Assembly (NCBI GenBank): GCA_020631735.1 | Contig: CM036170.1 | Coordinates: forward strand, 68,835,737-68,899,736 | Length of the DNA: 64,000 nucleotides | Direction: 5' to 3' | Origin: Saccharum officinarum | Taxonomy: Eukaryota; Streptophyta; Magnoliopsida; Poales; Poaceae | In this document: piece by piece, positions 24,076-36,174 of the stretch | Numbering within the stretch: the stretch's first letter is position 1 | How the letters are laid out: each line of letters starts with the position of its first letter | The notes under the pieces: model-generated | The model's input: the letters and a program-made list of their open reading frames with translations, nothing else | What the model was told of the DNA's origin: nothing | Databases searched by the model: none | Program-made: the position numbers and the translations under genes

Positions 24076-25767
24076 GCGCTTGGCAATGGCGAGCAAAATC
24101 GTACACTAGCTTTGCAACCACCGAATCGCACGGGTCCACGCGCAGGGAACACGAGGGACCGATTGGCCTTTACCAATCATTTCGTCAGTAACCAGAGCCA
24201 GGCAATCATTTTGTATTGGATGCACAATTGCACAAAGCGGCAACAATCATGCATGCCCGGGCTGGCCGCACTGCAACGAGCCAACAGCAGAGCTTTGCAT
24301 TGGCGTCGGCGTCGCTACTCCGTGTCCGTGCACGGCTGGGCCTGGGCTCGCCGCCGCATCCATCCACGCGTCCATCTCTACTGGTAGTACTGGACCATCG
24401 CTGGCGCTCGCTAGCTCGTCCTGCGCCGCACTAAAGACCGCCCGCCCGTTTCACCTCGTCAGCAGATCCAGAAGAAACACCGGCACGATCGTTTTCTTTT
24501 GGGGGGCGGCGGGTACAGGCACGAGGGGTGGCGCGCGCGAGCACAACCAACTGGATTCGGCCGAGCCGGTGACCGCACCGGTGGGATGGGAGACATGGCA
24601 TGTGCAGCCGCCCCGGCACGGCGGCACGTCCATTATTTGGATGCCAATCTCGCAGGAAAGCGCTGGGAGCCCACGAGTGACATGATGCGCGCCCACTGCC
24701 GATGGAGCTAGCTGCCGCGTGAAAGAGCCGTGGGGGCCGGGCGGGCGGTCGCGGTCGCGGCCACGGCCACGGCCACGGCCAGGCACATGACATGAGGCGT
24801 CCCGCCGATCCGGGCTGGGGTTGGGCGTGTGCGCCGGCCTGTCGGGTCGATCGCTTGCGCTGCTGGCTTGGATGTTGGGTTGGAGAGGATGCGGGGGGAT
24901 GGATGATGCGGCGTCAATTTGGGCAGAGGTTGGGACGGATGGGCCGTCCGGCCGGCCGGCGTGCCACGCGGGGGGATGGACCGATGGGTGCCAGATCGCA
25001 CAGCCCCTTGAATAGCGCCTGGTGCAGGGAGCTGGGGCGACGGCGAGGCAGCAGCGTACTGTACCTAGCCTGGTCCATGTCTGGAGCTTCATGGTACATG
25101 TCTAGATGAGAATTGAAATGGTTGGGTTTTGCACTTTGGATTCACCGCGAGATGACACTGCGAAGATTGGATAGGCAACCGTTGTGTTTGGTCGTTTTAT
25201 TTCATCAGTACCTTGCTCACTGCAGTAGTCCGTATTTGTTTGGATGCATGAGCTATGAGTCAGAGGTTAAAAGCAATATAGACGAGCGTCAACTTATTTA
25301 CCTGGTGCAGTCGTGCAACTGAGAAGCCATATATTCATGTAAGTATGTGACACATTCAGATAATCAGATCTCAAGTAAGTTCCAGTAAGGAGCAAGAGCA
25401 AATGAACAAGACAACCTGGACTGTACGTTTGAACCTGTCTGTCCTGATCAATCCGTTCAGGTGAACAAAAGTGCAGTAGAAATTGCAATATCCGCAAAAG
25501 CAGTTTGCGCCGTGAATCTTAGGACACAGACATCTTGTTCAGTGTGGAACAAACATATAGCAGAATAAATGAATAATTGCTAAACATTGTTCAATTATTT
25601 GCATTGTGGGCCAAACTCAATTTACTTCGTGTTGTTACAGACTTCAAAATGAATAATTGCTAAACTCAATTTAGTTCGCTGGCATATAGGAAGGTGAAAC
25701 CAAAAAATATGTTGGTTTGAGAAACCGACTGATAAATGCTGCAGAAACACATGAAGACTTCTTCAGT
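24076..25767. other. Intergenic, no gene recognised
   Basis: GC-rich to 25100 with a GGCCAC simple repeat at about 24756-24781, then AT rich. Open frames here are low complexity and without motifs. Confidence 0.45.
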
Positions 25768-26441
25768 TCATCCTTCAGTTGCAATATGAGGTAGCAAGGG
25801 CCTCCAGTTTCTGAACAGCAACCAACGTTTAATGGTTTCGTCGTCCCATATTAAACTGTCCCACCACAACTGTTCTCCGATAGTAGTCACAAACGGGCTG
25901 TTTTCATTCACGCCAACTGGGATTTTCCGCAGCTTTGCACAGCCTCTCACCTTGAGGTTCTTCAGAGATGGCAAGACTCCACTACAGACAGAGGTTAGCT
26001 CAGGAAGCTCCCAAAGTTGCAGCGACTGCAACCTAGGAAGAGTGTCCTCTCCCAAGGCCGAGCTGTCAAACACCCTCTCCAAAATGTCACAAAATCTTAT
26101 ATGCAATGTTTTAAGGTTTGGAAAGTGTAGTACCGAAGGGAAGAGGCATATGAGATTTGGACAGCAGTCGAAGAGCAAGTGCTTCAGACAACTGAAACTG
26201 GTCACATCTTCCACTCCTTTGCAGAAGGATGACAATTTTTCCATGTTGGAGATCCATAAATTGAGCAAGTTGCCCACCTCAGACAATGCCTGGACTACCT
26301 CTGCTGTCAGAAAACTCTCTAGGTGTTCACAATTTTCCACCCAGAGTTCTCTTACCGCTTCCATACTACTAGTATTCAGATCAGAAAGTTGGGTGGCCAT
26401 TGCTAATCTCTTTAATGATATCAGCTCAGCATGACCGAGAA
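25768..26441 (-). pseudogene. NLR pseudogene, 3' part (LRR end), separated by a copia insertion
   Basis: An open minus frame of about 225 codons holds leucine-rich repeats such as LPRLQSLQLWELPELTSVCS and LPSLKNLKVRGCAKLRKIPV. It ends with the WDDETIKRWLLFRNWRPLLP C-terminus common in a group of grass NLRs. Its upstream end is the target site of the 5.6-kb copia element. Counting the GAGAA duplication once, the frame continues without a break into the LRR part at 32044-33600. This piece has no start codon of its own that makes biological sense; an internal ATG lies at 26400. Confidence 0.85.
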
Positions 26442-26542
26442 TGTTTGGGGAAAAGTGATTCTATTGATTAGGGCTAACCCTAGAAGGGTAGCTATATAGG
26501 TTCTATACATGGGCCACATGGGCCTAAACACATACTCCAACA
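26442..26542 (-). repeat. 3' LTR of the copia element
   Basis: Plus-strand reading starts TGTTTGGGGAAAAG and ends CATACTCCAACA. Compared with the 5' LTR it lacks about 15 bp containing TTAGTCTCATA. A C8 run on the plus strand next to it (26543-26550) is the complement of the purine tract. Confidence 0.85.
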
Positions 26543-26623
26543 CCCCCCCGCAGTCTGAACTACCGGCGCAGCGGAGTTCAAGGCTGAACAAGAAAGAACA
26601 CACACAACCCCCCACAGACGCAA

Positions 26624-28108
26624 CTAGCCACCGGTGATGTTGAGGCTGGAGCGAAACTCAGCGAAAGTCGAGGACGTGAGGCCTTTGGTGAAGATGTCCG
26701 CGAACTGGGAGGTCGTCGGAACGTGAATAACCCGCACTTCGCCCATGGCCACCCGATCATGGACAAAATGGAGGTCGATCTCCACATGCTTCGTCCGCTG
26801 GTGCTGGATGGGGTTGGTGGAGAGGTAGACCGCACTGACGTTGTCGCAGTAGATCAGTGTGCTTCGGGAGGGCGGAGTGTGCAACTCCGCAAGCAGCTGC
26901 CTGAGCCAGGCGGCCTCCGCCACGCCGTTAGCAACGGCGCGGTACTCCGCCTCGGCGCTGGACCGGGAGACCACCGGCTGGCGCTTGGACGACCAAGACA
27001 CCAGGTTGCCGCCCAGGAAGACGGCGTAGCCGGAGGTGGAGCGACGAGTATCCGGGCACCCGGCCCAGTCAGCGTCGGTGTAAACGGTGAGGTCGGTGGA
27101 GGAGTCCCGGTGGAGGAAGAGGCCGTAGTCGAGCGTGCCTTGGAGGTAGCGGAGGAGGCGCTTGAGAGCCGTGAGGTGGGGCTCCCGGGGGTCATGCATA
27201 TGGAGGCAGACCTGCTGAACTGCATAGGTGATGTCCGGCCTGGTGAAGGTGAGGTACTGAAGGACCCCGGCGAGACTCCTGTACGCAGTGGGATCGGCCA
27301 CCGGTGGTCCCTCAGCCTCAGACAGCTTGCCCTGAGTGTCGACCGGAGTGGAGCATGGGTTGCAGTCAGTCATCCCAGCCCGCTCCAGAATGTCCCGAGT
27401 GTACTGTCGCTGGTGAAGTAGGAGGCCGGTAGGACGGTGCTCAACAGTGACACCGAGGAAGTGGTGGAGCTCACCCAGATCCTTCATCGCGAACTCCTGC
27501 TGGAGAGCGGTGATGATCCGGCGAAGAAGTGGCTCACTGGAGGCGGTGAGGACAATGTCATCAACATAGAGCAACAAGTAGGCAGTGTCGGCTCCATAGT
27601 GGTAGACGAACAGGGACGTATCAGACTTGGCCTCCATGAACCCCAAGGTCAGCAAGAAAGCGGCGAACCGGTGGTTCCACGCCCGAGGTGCCTGCTTGAG
27701 GCCGTAGAGGGACCTGTTGAGCCGGCAGATCATGTCAGGACGGGTGGTGTCGACGAACCCCGTCGGCTGACTGCAGTACACCGTCTCGGTAAGAAGGCCA
27801 TGGAGGAAGGCGTTCTTGACGTCCAGCTGGTGGACGGGCCAAGACCGAGCAAGTGCCAGCGATAGCACGGTACGGACGGTGGCCGGCTTGACCACCGGGC
27901 TGAAAGTCTCATCGTAGTCGACGCCAGAGCGCTGAGTGAAACCCCGGAGGACCCATCGAGCCTTGTAGCACTCGAGAGAGTCGTCAGCCCGGCGCTTGTG
28001 GGTCCAAATCCACTTGCCGATGACGACATTGGCGCCCTGCGGCCGGGGCACCAACTCCCACGTCTGGTTGGCGAGTAGCGCGGCGTACTCCTCTTCCATC
28101 GCGCGGCG
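26624..28108 (-). pseudogene. Copia pol: reverse transcriptase and RNase H
   Basis: The 491-codon open stretch begins just after an in-frame TAG (28109-28111) at a conserved tryptophan position. It contains the copia RT landmarks KARWVLRGFTQ, DVKNAFLHG, SLYGLKQAPRAW and YVDDIVLTA. RNase H follows with YTDADWAGC, SRSSAEAEYRA and a KHVEIDLHFVHD segment. The RT catalytic YVDD is intact. The stop upstream separates it from integrase, so the polyprotein is broken. Confidence 0.9.
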
Positions 28109-28111
28109 CTA

Positions 28112-29851
28112 GTGAGGGTCCAACAGGGCGTCGCGGACGGAAGAGGGTACCGGAGAGACCACCGCGTCGCCGGTCGAAGCCTCGAGGACACGAGGCGGCA
28201 GTGTGCCAGCCGCGTGTCTGGTCACCATCGGGTGAACATGCCGCGGGTGTCGGTGAAGTAGCGGCGGGTGGTAGACCGGCGGGGCACCACGAGCCGGCGG
28301 GGACTGCGGCGGTGGTGTCGGTGTCCCCGTTGGAGAAGGAAGCGCGAGCGGCGGCGGCCGCGACCTGCGCTGGTACACCCGTACCGGCGCGGCGAACCTC
28401 GACGGAGGTGCCGGGACGGGATCCGGCGTCGACGACCGACACGACCCCCCGGGGCAGAAGCGGGGGACGAAGGCCCCGGGTCTGCACCAACCGGAGAGGG
28501 TGGGGCCGCGCCCGAGGACGACGGGCCCGGACCCTCCGGGGATCCGAGACCGGGGGCCGGCCCAGCGCGCAGCGAAGCGGTACCTGCAGGAGACCACGAA
28601 AATGTGGCTGGACCACCGGGTCAGTGGAAAACAGGGAGGGTGGGTCAGGTACCGGAGGGGTGGTAGTGCTGGAAAAGGGAAAGACGGACTCATCGAAGAC
28701 CACATGGCGAGAGATGAGAACCGTCGGGAGGTAAGGTCAAAGCACTAGTACCCCTTGTGATCCAGAGAGTACCCGAGGAAGACACAGAGCGTGGAGCGAG
28801 GGTCCAGCTTATGGGAAGAAGTGGCAGCGGTGTTGGGATAACACGCACACCCAAATACGCGGAGTTGATCGTACCGCGGCGGGGTACCGAAGAGGGCGTG
28901 GTGAGGAGTGGGAGCGGGGCAGGCCGCGGAAGGAAGGCGGTTAAGAAGGTAGGTGGAGGTGTGCAGGCCCTCAGCCCAGAAGCGAGCGGGAAGAGAGGCC
29001 TGAAAGAGAAGGGTACGCACGGTGTCGTTGGTGGTACGAATCATCCGCTCAGCCTTGCCATTCTGCGAGGAGGTATATGGACAAGACATGCGGAGCTGAA
29101 CCCCATGAGAGAGGAAGAAATCGTGGGCGGTGGAGTTATCAAACTCGCGACCATTGTCACACTGGACGGCCTTGATGGTGAGGCCGAACTGTGTGGACAC
29201 CCAAGTAAAGAAGTGGAGGAGCGTGGTAAACGTATCAGACTTCGCACGGAGAGGAAAAGTCCACGAATAATGCGAAAAATCATCAACAACCACAAGATAG
29301 TACTTATAATCAGAAATACTCAGAATAGGAGATGTCTATAGGTCGTAATGTACAAGATCAAAAATACGAGCCGCATGGGAAGAAGAACTAGAAAAAGGAA
29401 GACGAACATGTCAGCCCAATTGGCACGCATGACACAGTTGCTCATCATGAGCTCGAGTACATGGAAGACCGGAGCTACGACTGAGTTGTATCAGGGCATC
29501 ACGTCCAGGATGGCCGAGGCGCCGGTGCCAGGTGGTAGAGGAAGTAGAAGCGACGAAGGCAGCTGACAAAACGGGCGGCGAAGAAGACGAAGGAGCCGCC
29601 GGGAAGCGAAGAGTGTAAAGGGGCCCGGTGCTGTCACATCGGAGCAGAGGACGCCGGGAAGCCAAATCCTTTACAGTAAGACCAGAAGAGTCAAATTCCA
29701 CAGAACAAGAATTGTTAGCTGTAAACCGTCGAATAGAAAGAAGATTATGAACCATAGAAGGAGTAACAAGAACATCAGGAAGACGAAAGGAGCCATGAGC
29801 ACCGGCGGTACCCACAGACGAGACAGGAATACAAGAACCATTAGCGACCAT
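28112..29851 (-). pseudogene. Copia pol: gag-pre-integrase and integrase, with stops and frame changes
   Basis: The open piece 29411-29851 carries the gag-pre-integrase domain (WHRRLGHPGRDAL, CHACQLG). The piece 28745-29293 carries the integrase core (VDDFSHYSWTFPLR, the QCDNGREFDN catalytic segment, PYTSSQNGKAERMIRT). In-frame stops separate the pieces at about 29407, 29338 and 28744. Between about 28700 and 28200 the reading shifts by one and later returns. At least two of the stops look like single C-to-T type changes, consistent with decay of methylated DNA; that cause is inference. Confidence 0.85.
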
Positions 29852-30421
29852 AATGGACGAAGGAAGAGAGGAAGAGGGAGAATGAATCGACGAAAGTATA
29901 CCGAGGTCAGGAGTAGTGTGGTAGGTGGCCCCTCGAATCAGCGATCCACTCGGGTCGGACCGGAGGTGTCAGGCCCATGGTGCTGAACGAGCGAGCCAAG
30001 GCCGCCTGATCCTAGCCGGCGACCCCCGGTGGAACCCACGCCGTAGCAGGGAAGGCGCCGGGTGAAGGACCAGTAGAAGGAGCTCCGGTGAGCATGGCCA
30101 TCGGTGGGCGAGTGTCGGCTCCGGGGGCGTGGTAGGGCCACATGGAGATGCGACCGGACCACGGGTTCTGGAACGAAGGCCATGGTGCCCCCCCGTGTGT
30201 CCCAGCCGGTGCCGGAGCCTGGTGTTGACCACCCCGGCCACCCCCGCGGCCCCCTCCACGGCGACGACGAGAGCCACGACCCCCCTACCTCCGCTCGGCC
30301 CGGAGGGAGAAGGGCCCAGGAGAGACGACGGTGGCGGAGCAGACGACCGCGGTGGAGCAGGAGGACGCGGCGAAGTAGCAGCCAGGGCCGTCGAGTTGGA
30401 CGAGGAAGTGGTAGAGCCCGG

Positions 30422-31183
30422 CTAGAGGCCCTGCGTGAGCTCCTCCATGACGAGATCGTCACGGACCTCCAGGAAGGTGGGGAAGGGCCTCTGGCGGGTG
30501 ATCCACGTCCTGAGGTGGGCGTAGCGGTCGCTGAGCCCCCGGAGGACGTTGAGGACCAAGATGCGATCCTCGACGGGCCACCCGAGATCCCCCAGGGAGT
30601 CAGCCATGCCCTTCATCCGACGGCAGAAATCGCCGACGGAGAGGTCATCCTGGACGAAGGTGCGGAAACTCGCGTCGAGACGCAGAGCCCGGGCCTCAGC
30701 GTTGCCCAGGAACTGGCCCTCAAGGGCAAGCCATGCCCGGCGCGCGTCCGGAGAGGTGCGGACGAGGTCGTGGAGGTCCAGAGAGATCGTCCCCAAGATC
30801 CAGGAGAGAACGATGCAGTCGAGACGAAGCCACGACGGCGTCTGGACGGCGACCAAGGTGTCGACGAGGACGTGGTCGTCGAGGACGTAGCGGCGAAGAG
30901 TGAGGAGGACCAGATCCCGCCAGCGGGCGTACGAGGGCGACTCCGGCTCGAGAACGACCGGAACGAGCAGGCGAATATTCTGGACCCCCCCGCCTGGTAG
31001 TGCAGCTGAGCCACGAGCGGGTCGGGCGGGTCGTGCCAGAGGACGGCGGTGTGAGACACGCGGCGACCCGGCGAGACAGAGGAGTTGGCCCCAGCGTCCT
31101 GGCCCACGGAGGAGTTGAGGACCCGCTCCGCCTCGGCGATCTGGCGAGCCAGGGCATCGACCGCTTCGCGCTCGTGCTCCCAC
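30422..31183 (-). pseudogene. Copia gag (UBN2-type), degenerate ends
   Basis: The segment NIRLLVPVVLEPESPSYARW followed by a WLALEGQFLGN..RALRLDASF region matches the gag polypeptide of copia-type elements. The frame ends at 30422; Ser/Thr-rich tail sequence continues in another frame, implying a frameshift. The likely 5' coding end, towards 31700, is a Pro/Ala-rich region with no clear start. Confidence 0.75.
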
Positions 31184-31915
31184 ACGAGGGCGGCCGCCCG
31201 CACCCGGGCCTGCCCCTCCGCGGCAGAGGCACGTGCGGCGGCGAGGGCAGCGGTGAGAGACGAGGCGTCACGGACGGCGTATATATGGGAAAGCAGTGGT
31301 GGTGTCGGGGCCGGGAAGGTCTGGACACTGGCAGGAAAGAGGTTGCCGGCGTCCAGCCCGGCGCCGGGAAGGTGGACGGCGTCGGCGGGGCGCTCTGCCA
31401 GGGCAGCAGCAGCAGCCCCACCCTCCTCAGCGCCTCCTGTAGCCGCGGCGGCAGCAGGATCCCCCCCCCCCGCTTCCCCCGACCACAGGAGCGGTAACAG
31501 AGGAGCCGCCCCCTGCGGCGCCCTCAGCAGCGGCGGCTGCTGTGAGGGCAGCGCGCGGGGTGAAGAAGAGGTGGATGGGTGGCGCTGAAGGCAGGAGAGA
31601 GGGCAGGGGAAAAGCGGGATCCTGGAGCGGTGCCAACAGCGGGCAGATGAAGGGAGTGGCGACCTGCAGCTGCCGCCCCAGGCAGAACAGCGGCGCCCGC
31701 CCCAGGCAAGGCGGCGGCTTCCGCCCCTGGAAGAGCAGCGGCGGCTGTAGGAGCAGGGGATCGGAGGAGATCGGCCCAGGAAGGGGAGGAGAGGGGAGGG
31801 AACAGAGAGAAGAAGGAAGGGGAAGGGGGAGGGCGGCCGGCCATGGCCCCCTGGCGGCAGAGGAGGCCGGCGGCTGCAGGTGCCTGGCCGGCGGCTCAGG
31901 AGGAAGGAGAGGAAA

Positions 31916-31927
31916 GGCTGGATACCA
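31916..31927 (-). other. Primer-binding site of the copia element
   Basis: On the minus strand TGGTATCCAGCC directly follows the 5' LTR. It resembles the initiator tRNA-Met site TGGTATCAGAGC with differences in its second half. Confidence 0.6.
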
Positions 31928-32043
31928 TATTTGGGGAAAAGTGATTCTATTGATTAGGGCTAACCCTAGAAGGGTAGCTATATAGGTTCCATACATGGGC
32001 CACATGGACCTTAGTCTCATAGGCCTAAACACATACTCCAACA
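31928..32043 (-). repeat. 5' LTR of the copia element
   Basis: The longer of the two LTRs (116 bp), directly next to the GAGAA duplication at 32044-32048. A TATATAG motif near 31979-31985 is the only promoter-like feature in this very short LTR. Confidence 0.85.
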
Positions 32044-34190
32044 GAGAATACCATCAAGATCAGATGGAACACCAATAGTACCATTTATTTCCAGGTATCT
32101 GTTGGGCTCGATGGAATGTGAAAAGTGCTTTGTCCTAAAGTATGAATTCTGAAAGATGGAATCTGTCTTCATTGCTTGAACATCAGTGTCCATGGTTTGG
32201 TTATCCATCGAACAGGAGATGACAATCTGAAACTTCCGAAAACAGTTAAGCCACAGCGGAGAGTCCTTTTTCAAGCAATTAAAGAAATAGGCATCACTGG
32301 CATAAACATGTGTATTACCACCCATGTTAGCATCAAGTAATACTTCTAAGCCATGCTTATCAGACAAATTGAACGTCAGTCCACATGGTAACCACAACAT
32401 GCCCATCCAATCTGCTAGATCTTCAACATCGCCAAGCCGCAGATTCTGTACAGCACCACTTTTTGACACCCCATAAGGTAGCTCAGACCGCAGAAATGGG
32501 CACCCCTGTAGATTTAGGTGGCGAAGCTCCATAGATACTGAAATTGAGGTCAAAAAAGTGATGGAAGTTGCAGAAAGGTCAAGGACCTTGAGCAAAACCA
32601 TATGATCAAATGACCCACAGGCTACACTCTTCAAGGAACCACAACCTGAAGCATCCAGTACCTCCAGCTGCACCAATGGAGTTATGTGTCGAATTTCCTT
32701 TAAATAATCACACCCAATCAGCAATAACATTCTTAGCCTAGTCAAACAAGAGATGGAACGCGGCAGCACTTGGATTAGTGTAAATGACAGGTCTAGTATC
32801 CCTAGTTGTTCCATGTGGCAAAAGAATCCTTCCGACATAGCTTTCAAAAGATAGTTTCCTCTTAAAAGTAATGATGAGATAAATGAGCAACACGGGTTTC
32901 CATCAAGGCATTCCATTTCAGTATCCATTAACGAAACTCTTCTGCTATACTTGGCAAGATGCTCTAATCTGATAATAGGATTGCTAACATGCCAGTCACG
33001 CTGATCTTTGTAACCATTATCATTTCCATATCTTGACATGGTCTCCCTGATCACATCATGCATGCGTGCATGACCATTATCATCCAAATATACCATGCCA
33101 TGCTTTATGAGGACATCAAGAATTTCTTTGCCAATGTGGATAGCCTCATCAAAACCAATAGTTTCCTGGAGTAGACCATCCATTTTCCAGTACCAGATTA
33201 ACTCTTTGACTGAAATTCCTCGATCCTCCGGGAAGAGTAGGCAGTACAGCAAGCAGTGTCGCACATTATCGCTAGGAAGCTGATGGTATCCGAATTTCAC
33301 CATGCGCTCCATGGTGTTTAATACTGATATATGGGCTCTTAGGGCGACATGTGCTTTTGCTACCAACTGACTAAATGCCTCTTGTGTAGGTGCATCACAC
33401 AGAACCCCAGCCAATAGGACGATTGTGAGTGGGACGCCAAAACAGTAGTTGATTAATTCGTGTGCAAAACTGATAGCTTTTCCAATCTTCTCACGCAGCA
33501 GGTCGTATGTCTCTTCATAAGTGAGAGGTTGTGGCACTATAACGATATCTGGCTCCATGATTACCTCTCCCCTCACATTTCTTGTAGTCACAATGATTTT
33601 TGAGCCAAGACTTTGCTGTTGAGGACGAGGAACTCCCAGGCACTCTAAGATACTTTCTTCAGTGAAATAAGAATTATCAAGAACAAGAAGGAATTTCCGT
33701 TTTGTGAGATATTCCTTGATTATGGCCTTAGTTCTTTCTATGACAAGTTATATCCTTTGTTGCATGGAAGAGACGCTGCAATCTTATTGATACACTGCCT
33801 CATGCTACAATTCATTGACAATGGAACCCAGACATACTCTTGAAAGAGATTCGAAGTCCTTGCTGCCCGGTATGCAGCATTTGCAGCCCATGTTTTTCCA
33901 GAGCCACTAATACCTTGGATGACAATTACTCCAACATCTGGACGAACAAGCAGCCCGAGCATTTCTTGGAACGAAATCAACTGACCAGAAATCATAATTT
34001 GCACCCTTGGAAATTGGATTGTCTGCCTTGGCCTCCAAAAGCAACAATAGGACGCCATTATGCTGCTCATCCTGTTATATTCAGTTGTATTTCCTGAGTT
34101 AGTCTGGTCAAGCTGCCAAGTGCCAATTCGTGCACTTGCATCGAGGACAAATACAAGTATAATAGAATCAACACCCCCTACTGATATTTG
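32044..34190 (-). pseudogene. NLR pseudogene, 5' part (NB-ARC and first LRRs)
   Basis: Read on the minus strand. From 34190 a frame open to 33738 carries the P-loop GISGSGKT (33891-33914). It then hits a TAG, and the sequence resumes one frame over from about 33735 with kinase-2 KFLLVLDN (33673-33696), RNBS-B GSKIIVTTR, a GVPLTIV (GLPL) motif, the winged helix and an intact MHD in ARMHDVIRE. LRRs run to the copia insertion. A single-base deletion near 33735 explains the break. No coiled coil or start codon is visible; a possible 3' splice acceptor lies at 34181-34183, so upstream exons may be missing. The family assignment is certain; the intended ligand is unknown. Confidence 0.88.
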
Positions 34191-34331
34191 TTACAGGAAC
34201 TTGTTGGTATGGGGCTATGGGCGTATGACATTTTCTCCTTTTAGATAAGTACCTTTTGCTTGATGCATATCTAATTCCAGGGGATAAAAGTGATGTGATA
34301 AATTGCTATAGAGAGCACAGTATCTGAAATC

Positions 34332-34445
34332 AGCCTGTTCGCTTGGTTGAGAATAAGTGGCTGAAAGTACGGTGCTGATTTGCCGTGAGAGAAAAACACT
34401 GCTGGCTGACTAAAAATAAGCAGCTGAAAGCTCAAGGAACAGGCT
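34332..34445. mobile_element. Small MITE with AGCCTGTTC ends
   Basis: Perfect 9-bp inverted ends AGCCTGTTC / GAACAGGCT enclose AGAATAAGTGGCTGAAAG and AAAATAAGCAGCTGAAAG, which also pair or repeat. This resembles the short grass MITEs that start GGCCTGTTCGCTT. No clear target duplication was found. Confidence 0.6.
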
Positions 34446-36156
34446 ATGGCACGAATCAGAAACCAAAATTCAGAAAAAGAAAAAGCACTCACCTGCTGTC
34501 CCGTGCGGCTCAAAGATGTGGCAGATGAGCACTCGCAGGTCGCAGCGAGGCTTCAGTGACTTCAGTGGCCTGCGCCCTAGGGTGGCAGGCGGCAGGCGGC
34601 AGCCGTGGAATGGGAGAGATGCAGGAATTGAGGAAGGCGAGCAACGAGCAACGTCCACGTCGAACCCGCCAAAATTTGGTGAGGCGTGGGAGCTCGCCTG
34701 TCGCCTGGAGAAACGCGGACGCGGTTTGTGAAGGACTGAAGGGGAGACCTTGACTTGAGTAGTAGGAGTAGGGTAGACGTGACGGTCGTATCGACATTTC
34801 GAGACCCTGCCACTGACACGCGGGTGCTAACACCCTGTTTGTGGATTGTGATGAGGTATAGACAGTTGGGTAGAAAATCTGGTGGCTGGTGCAGAGAGGC
34901 CCGCCTCGCCAATCCGTCAAACACCTTGCCCGCACCGGCGACTTGCCCCTCGGACTCAAGAGTCAAGAGTCTTCGGCAATGGAGGGCAGGAGCCCCTCTG
35001 TCCTTCTCCTTCGACTACTCCAGCAAGCTTCAACGTCGCCGGAGTAGGTGGAGAGCGGCGGTCGCACCAGGACCAGTGGGACCACTGACACGCGGGCTGT
35101 AAAGTTGTGATGAGGGGCAGACTGCATATATGCCCGGCCGAGTCAACCAGTCAAACGCTCTAGTCGTCGAGGGCTCGAGGCGTAACCGCGGTAGTCATTC
35201 GATTCGACGCATTGTCTAGGCACACCCTGTGTCACCCTGCAGCCTGCACTCGTGACTCGTGAGGGTCATTGGCTCATTGCGTCAGTCAGTTGTGCGCCGT
35301 GCCTCTTCAACTGCTCCGGCGGCTTTGTCGCTGGCCGTCGGCAAAGCAGATCGATCGTGTCGGCGCATTCAGCACCGGCATCCCCTACGGCCGTACCACC
35401 ACAGCAACCGCTCCAGCCTCAACTACCCCGAGAGCACCGAGCCTTACCCGCTGTCGAAGATCGCCTTCAGGGGGCCTTGGTCTTGCGGGTGCGAGGCCCA
35501 GCGCGACGAGGGGCCGCTCCGCGCCTGTGATGCTCGGTAGGTCCTGGCATTAATAGTTGGATGGCATAATGCAAATAATCTAGTATTTGCTTTACAGCTG
35601 CCAATATGTGAAGCTTCCAATTGGTGCTTAGCCAGGGCTAATTAACTCTCTGTCTTAATCGGCACTGCAAGGAGTAATCAGTTACTTCTCCACCCGGCCA
35701 TGTGGTCTTCCTGGTTGGGCTTATGGGTGCAGCTCACACATGTAACCTCCATCTCCTTAATATATGCCCTTATGACGGTCAGAATCCAGATCTTTCAAAA
35801 AAAAAAAAAACAGCTGCCAATAAATTATTTTGATCTAGTGCGACTCCTTCAAGTGATAATAGAATTGGTGCACAATGGATCACTGCTAAGTTAATGTCTC
35901 TACTCTGGTCTATAAACTCCCTCTTTAAGTAACTGGCCCATTGGATTCAATAAACACTGTCATCTCTTATATTATTTGCTAAAATAACACAATAATACGC
36001 CATGGAAGTTTGATTCAAGTGTATAGGATAACAAGGTTGCAGAAAAAAAAGGAAGCAGCTATATTCAGAACATGCATTGAAAAAGGAAATTTTCTACATA
36101 TATGTTGAACTTGAAGCCAACACATCAGTCTTTCATTTTCATTGTCTTCCTTGCAG
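34446..36156. other. Region between divergent NLR genes; likely 5' exon/intron of the RPP13-like gene
   Basis: 34500-35550 is GC rich and may hold promoters and a non-coding first exon, because the next gene's exon starts at a splice acceptor (TTGCAG at 36151-36156). No coding sequence was recognised. A LINE-like tail is annotated separately. Confidence 0.4.
35690..35812 (+). mobile_element. Possible LINE or SINE 3' end with poly-A
   Basis: A GC-moderate stretch passes through CTCCTTAATATATGCCC and ends in a run of about 14 A at 35798-35811. This resembles 3' tails of grass non-LTR elements. No ORF or target duplication was established. Confidence 0.3.
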
Positions 36157-36174
36157 GTGATTGCTAAAACCACC

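Larger units (their letters stand above)
26442..32043 (-). mobile_element. Ty1/copia retrotransposon inserted in the NLR gene
   Basis: It lies on the minus strand with a 5-bp duplication GAGAA (26437-26441 and 32044-32048). The LTRs are unusually short: 5' LTR 31928-32043 (116 bp) and 3' LTR 26442-26542 (101 bp). Both begin TGTTGGAGTATGTGTTTAGG; they differ by a gap of about 15 bp plus substitutions. A primer site and a GC-rich purine tract flank the interior. The domain order gag, gag-pre-integrase, integrase, reverse transcriptase, RNase H is that of copia. Several in-frame stops and frame changes show the copy is defective. Confidence 0.95.

Noticed and set aside
26723..27421. 232-codon plus-strand frame
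   Set aside because: Antisense shadow of copia reverse transcriptase/RNase H.
30104..31588. Long plus-strand frames of 298 and 165 codons
   Set aside because: Antisense to the copia gag region; composition only.
35252..35553. Three overlapping 92-94 codon frames
   Set aside because: All three frames are open in a GC-rich stretch; no motif. At best part of a non-coding first exon.
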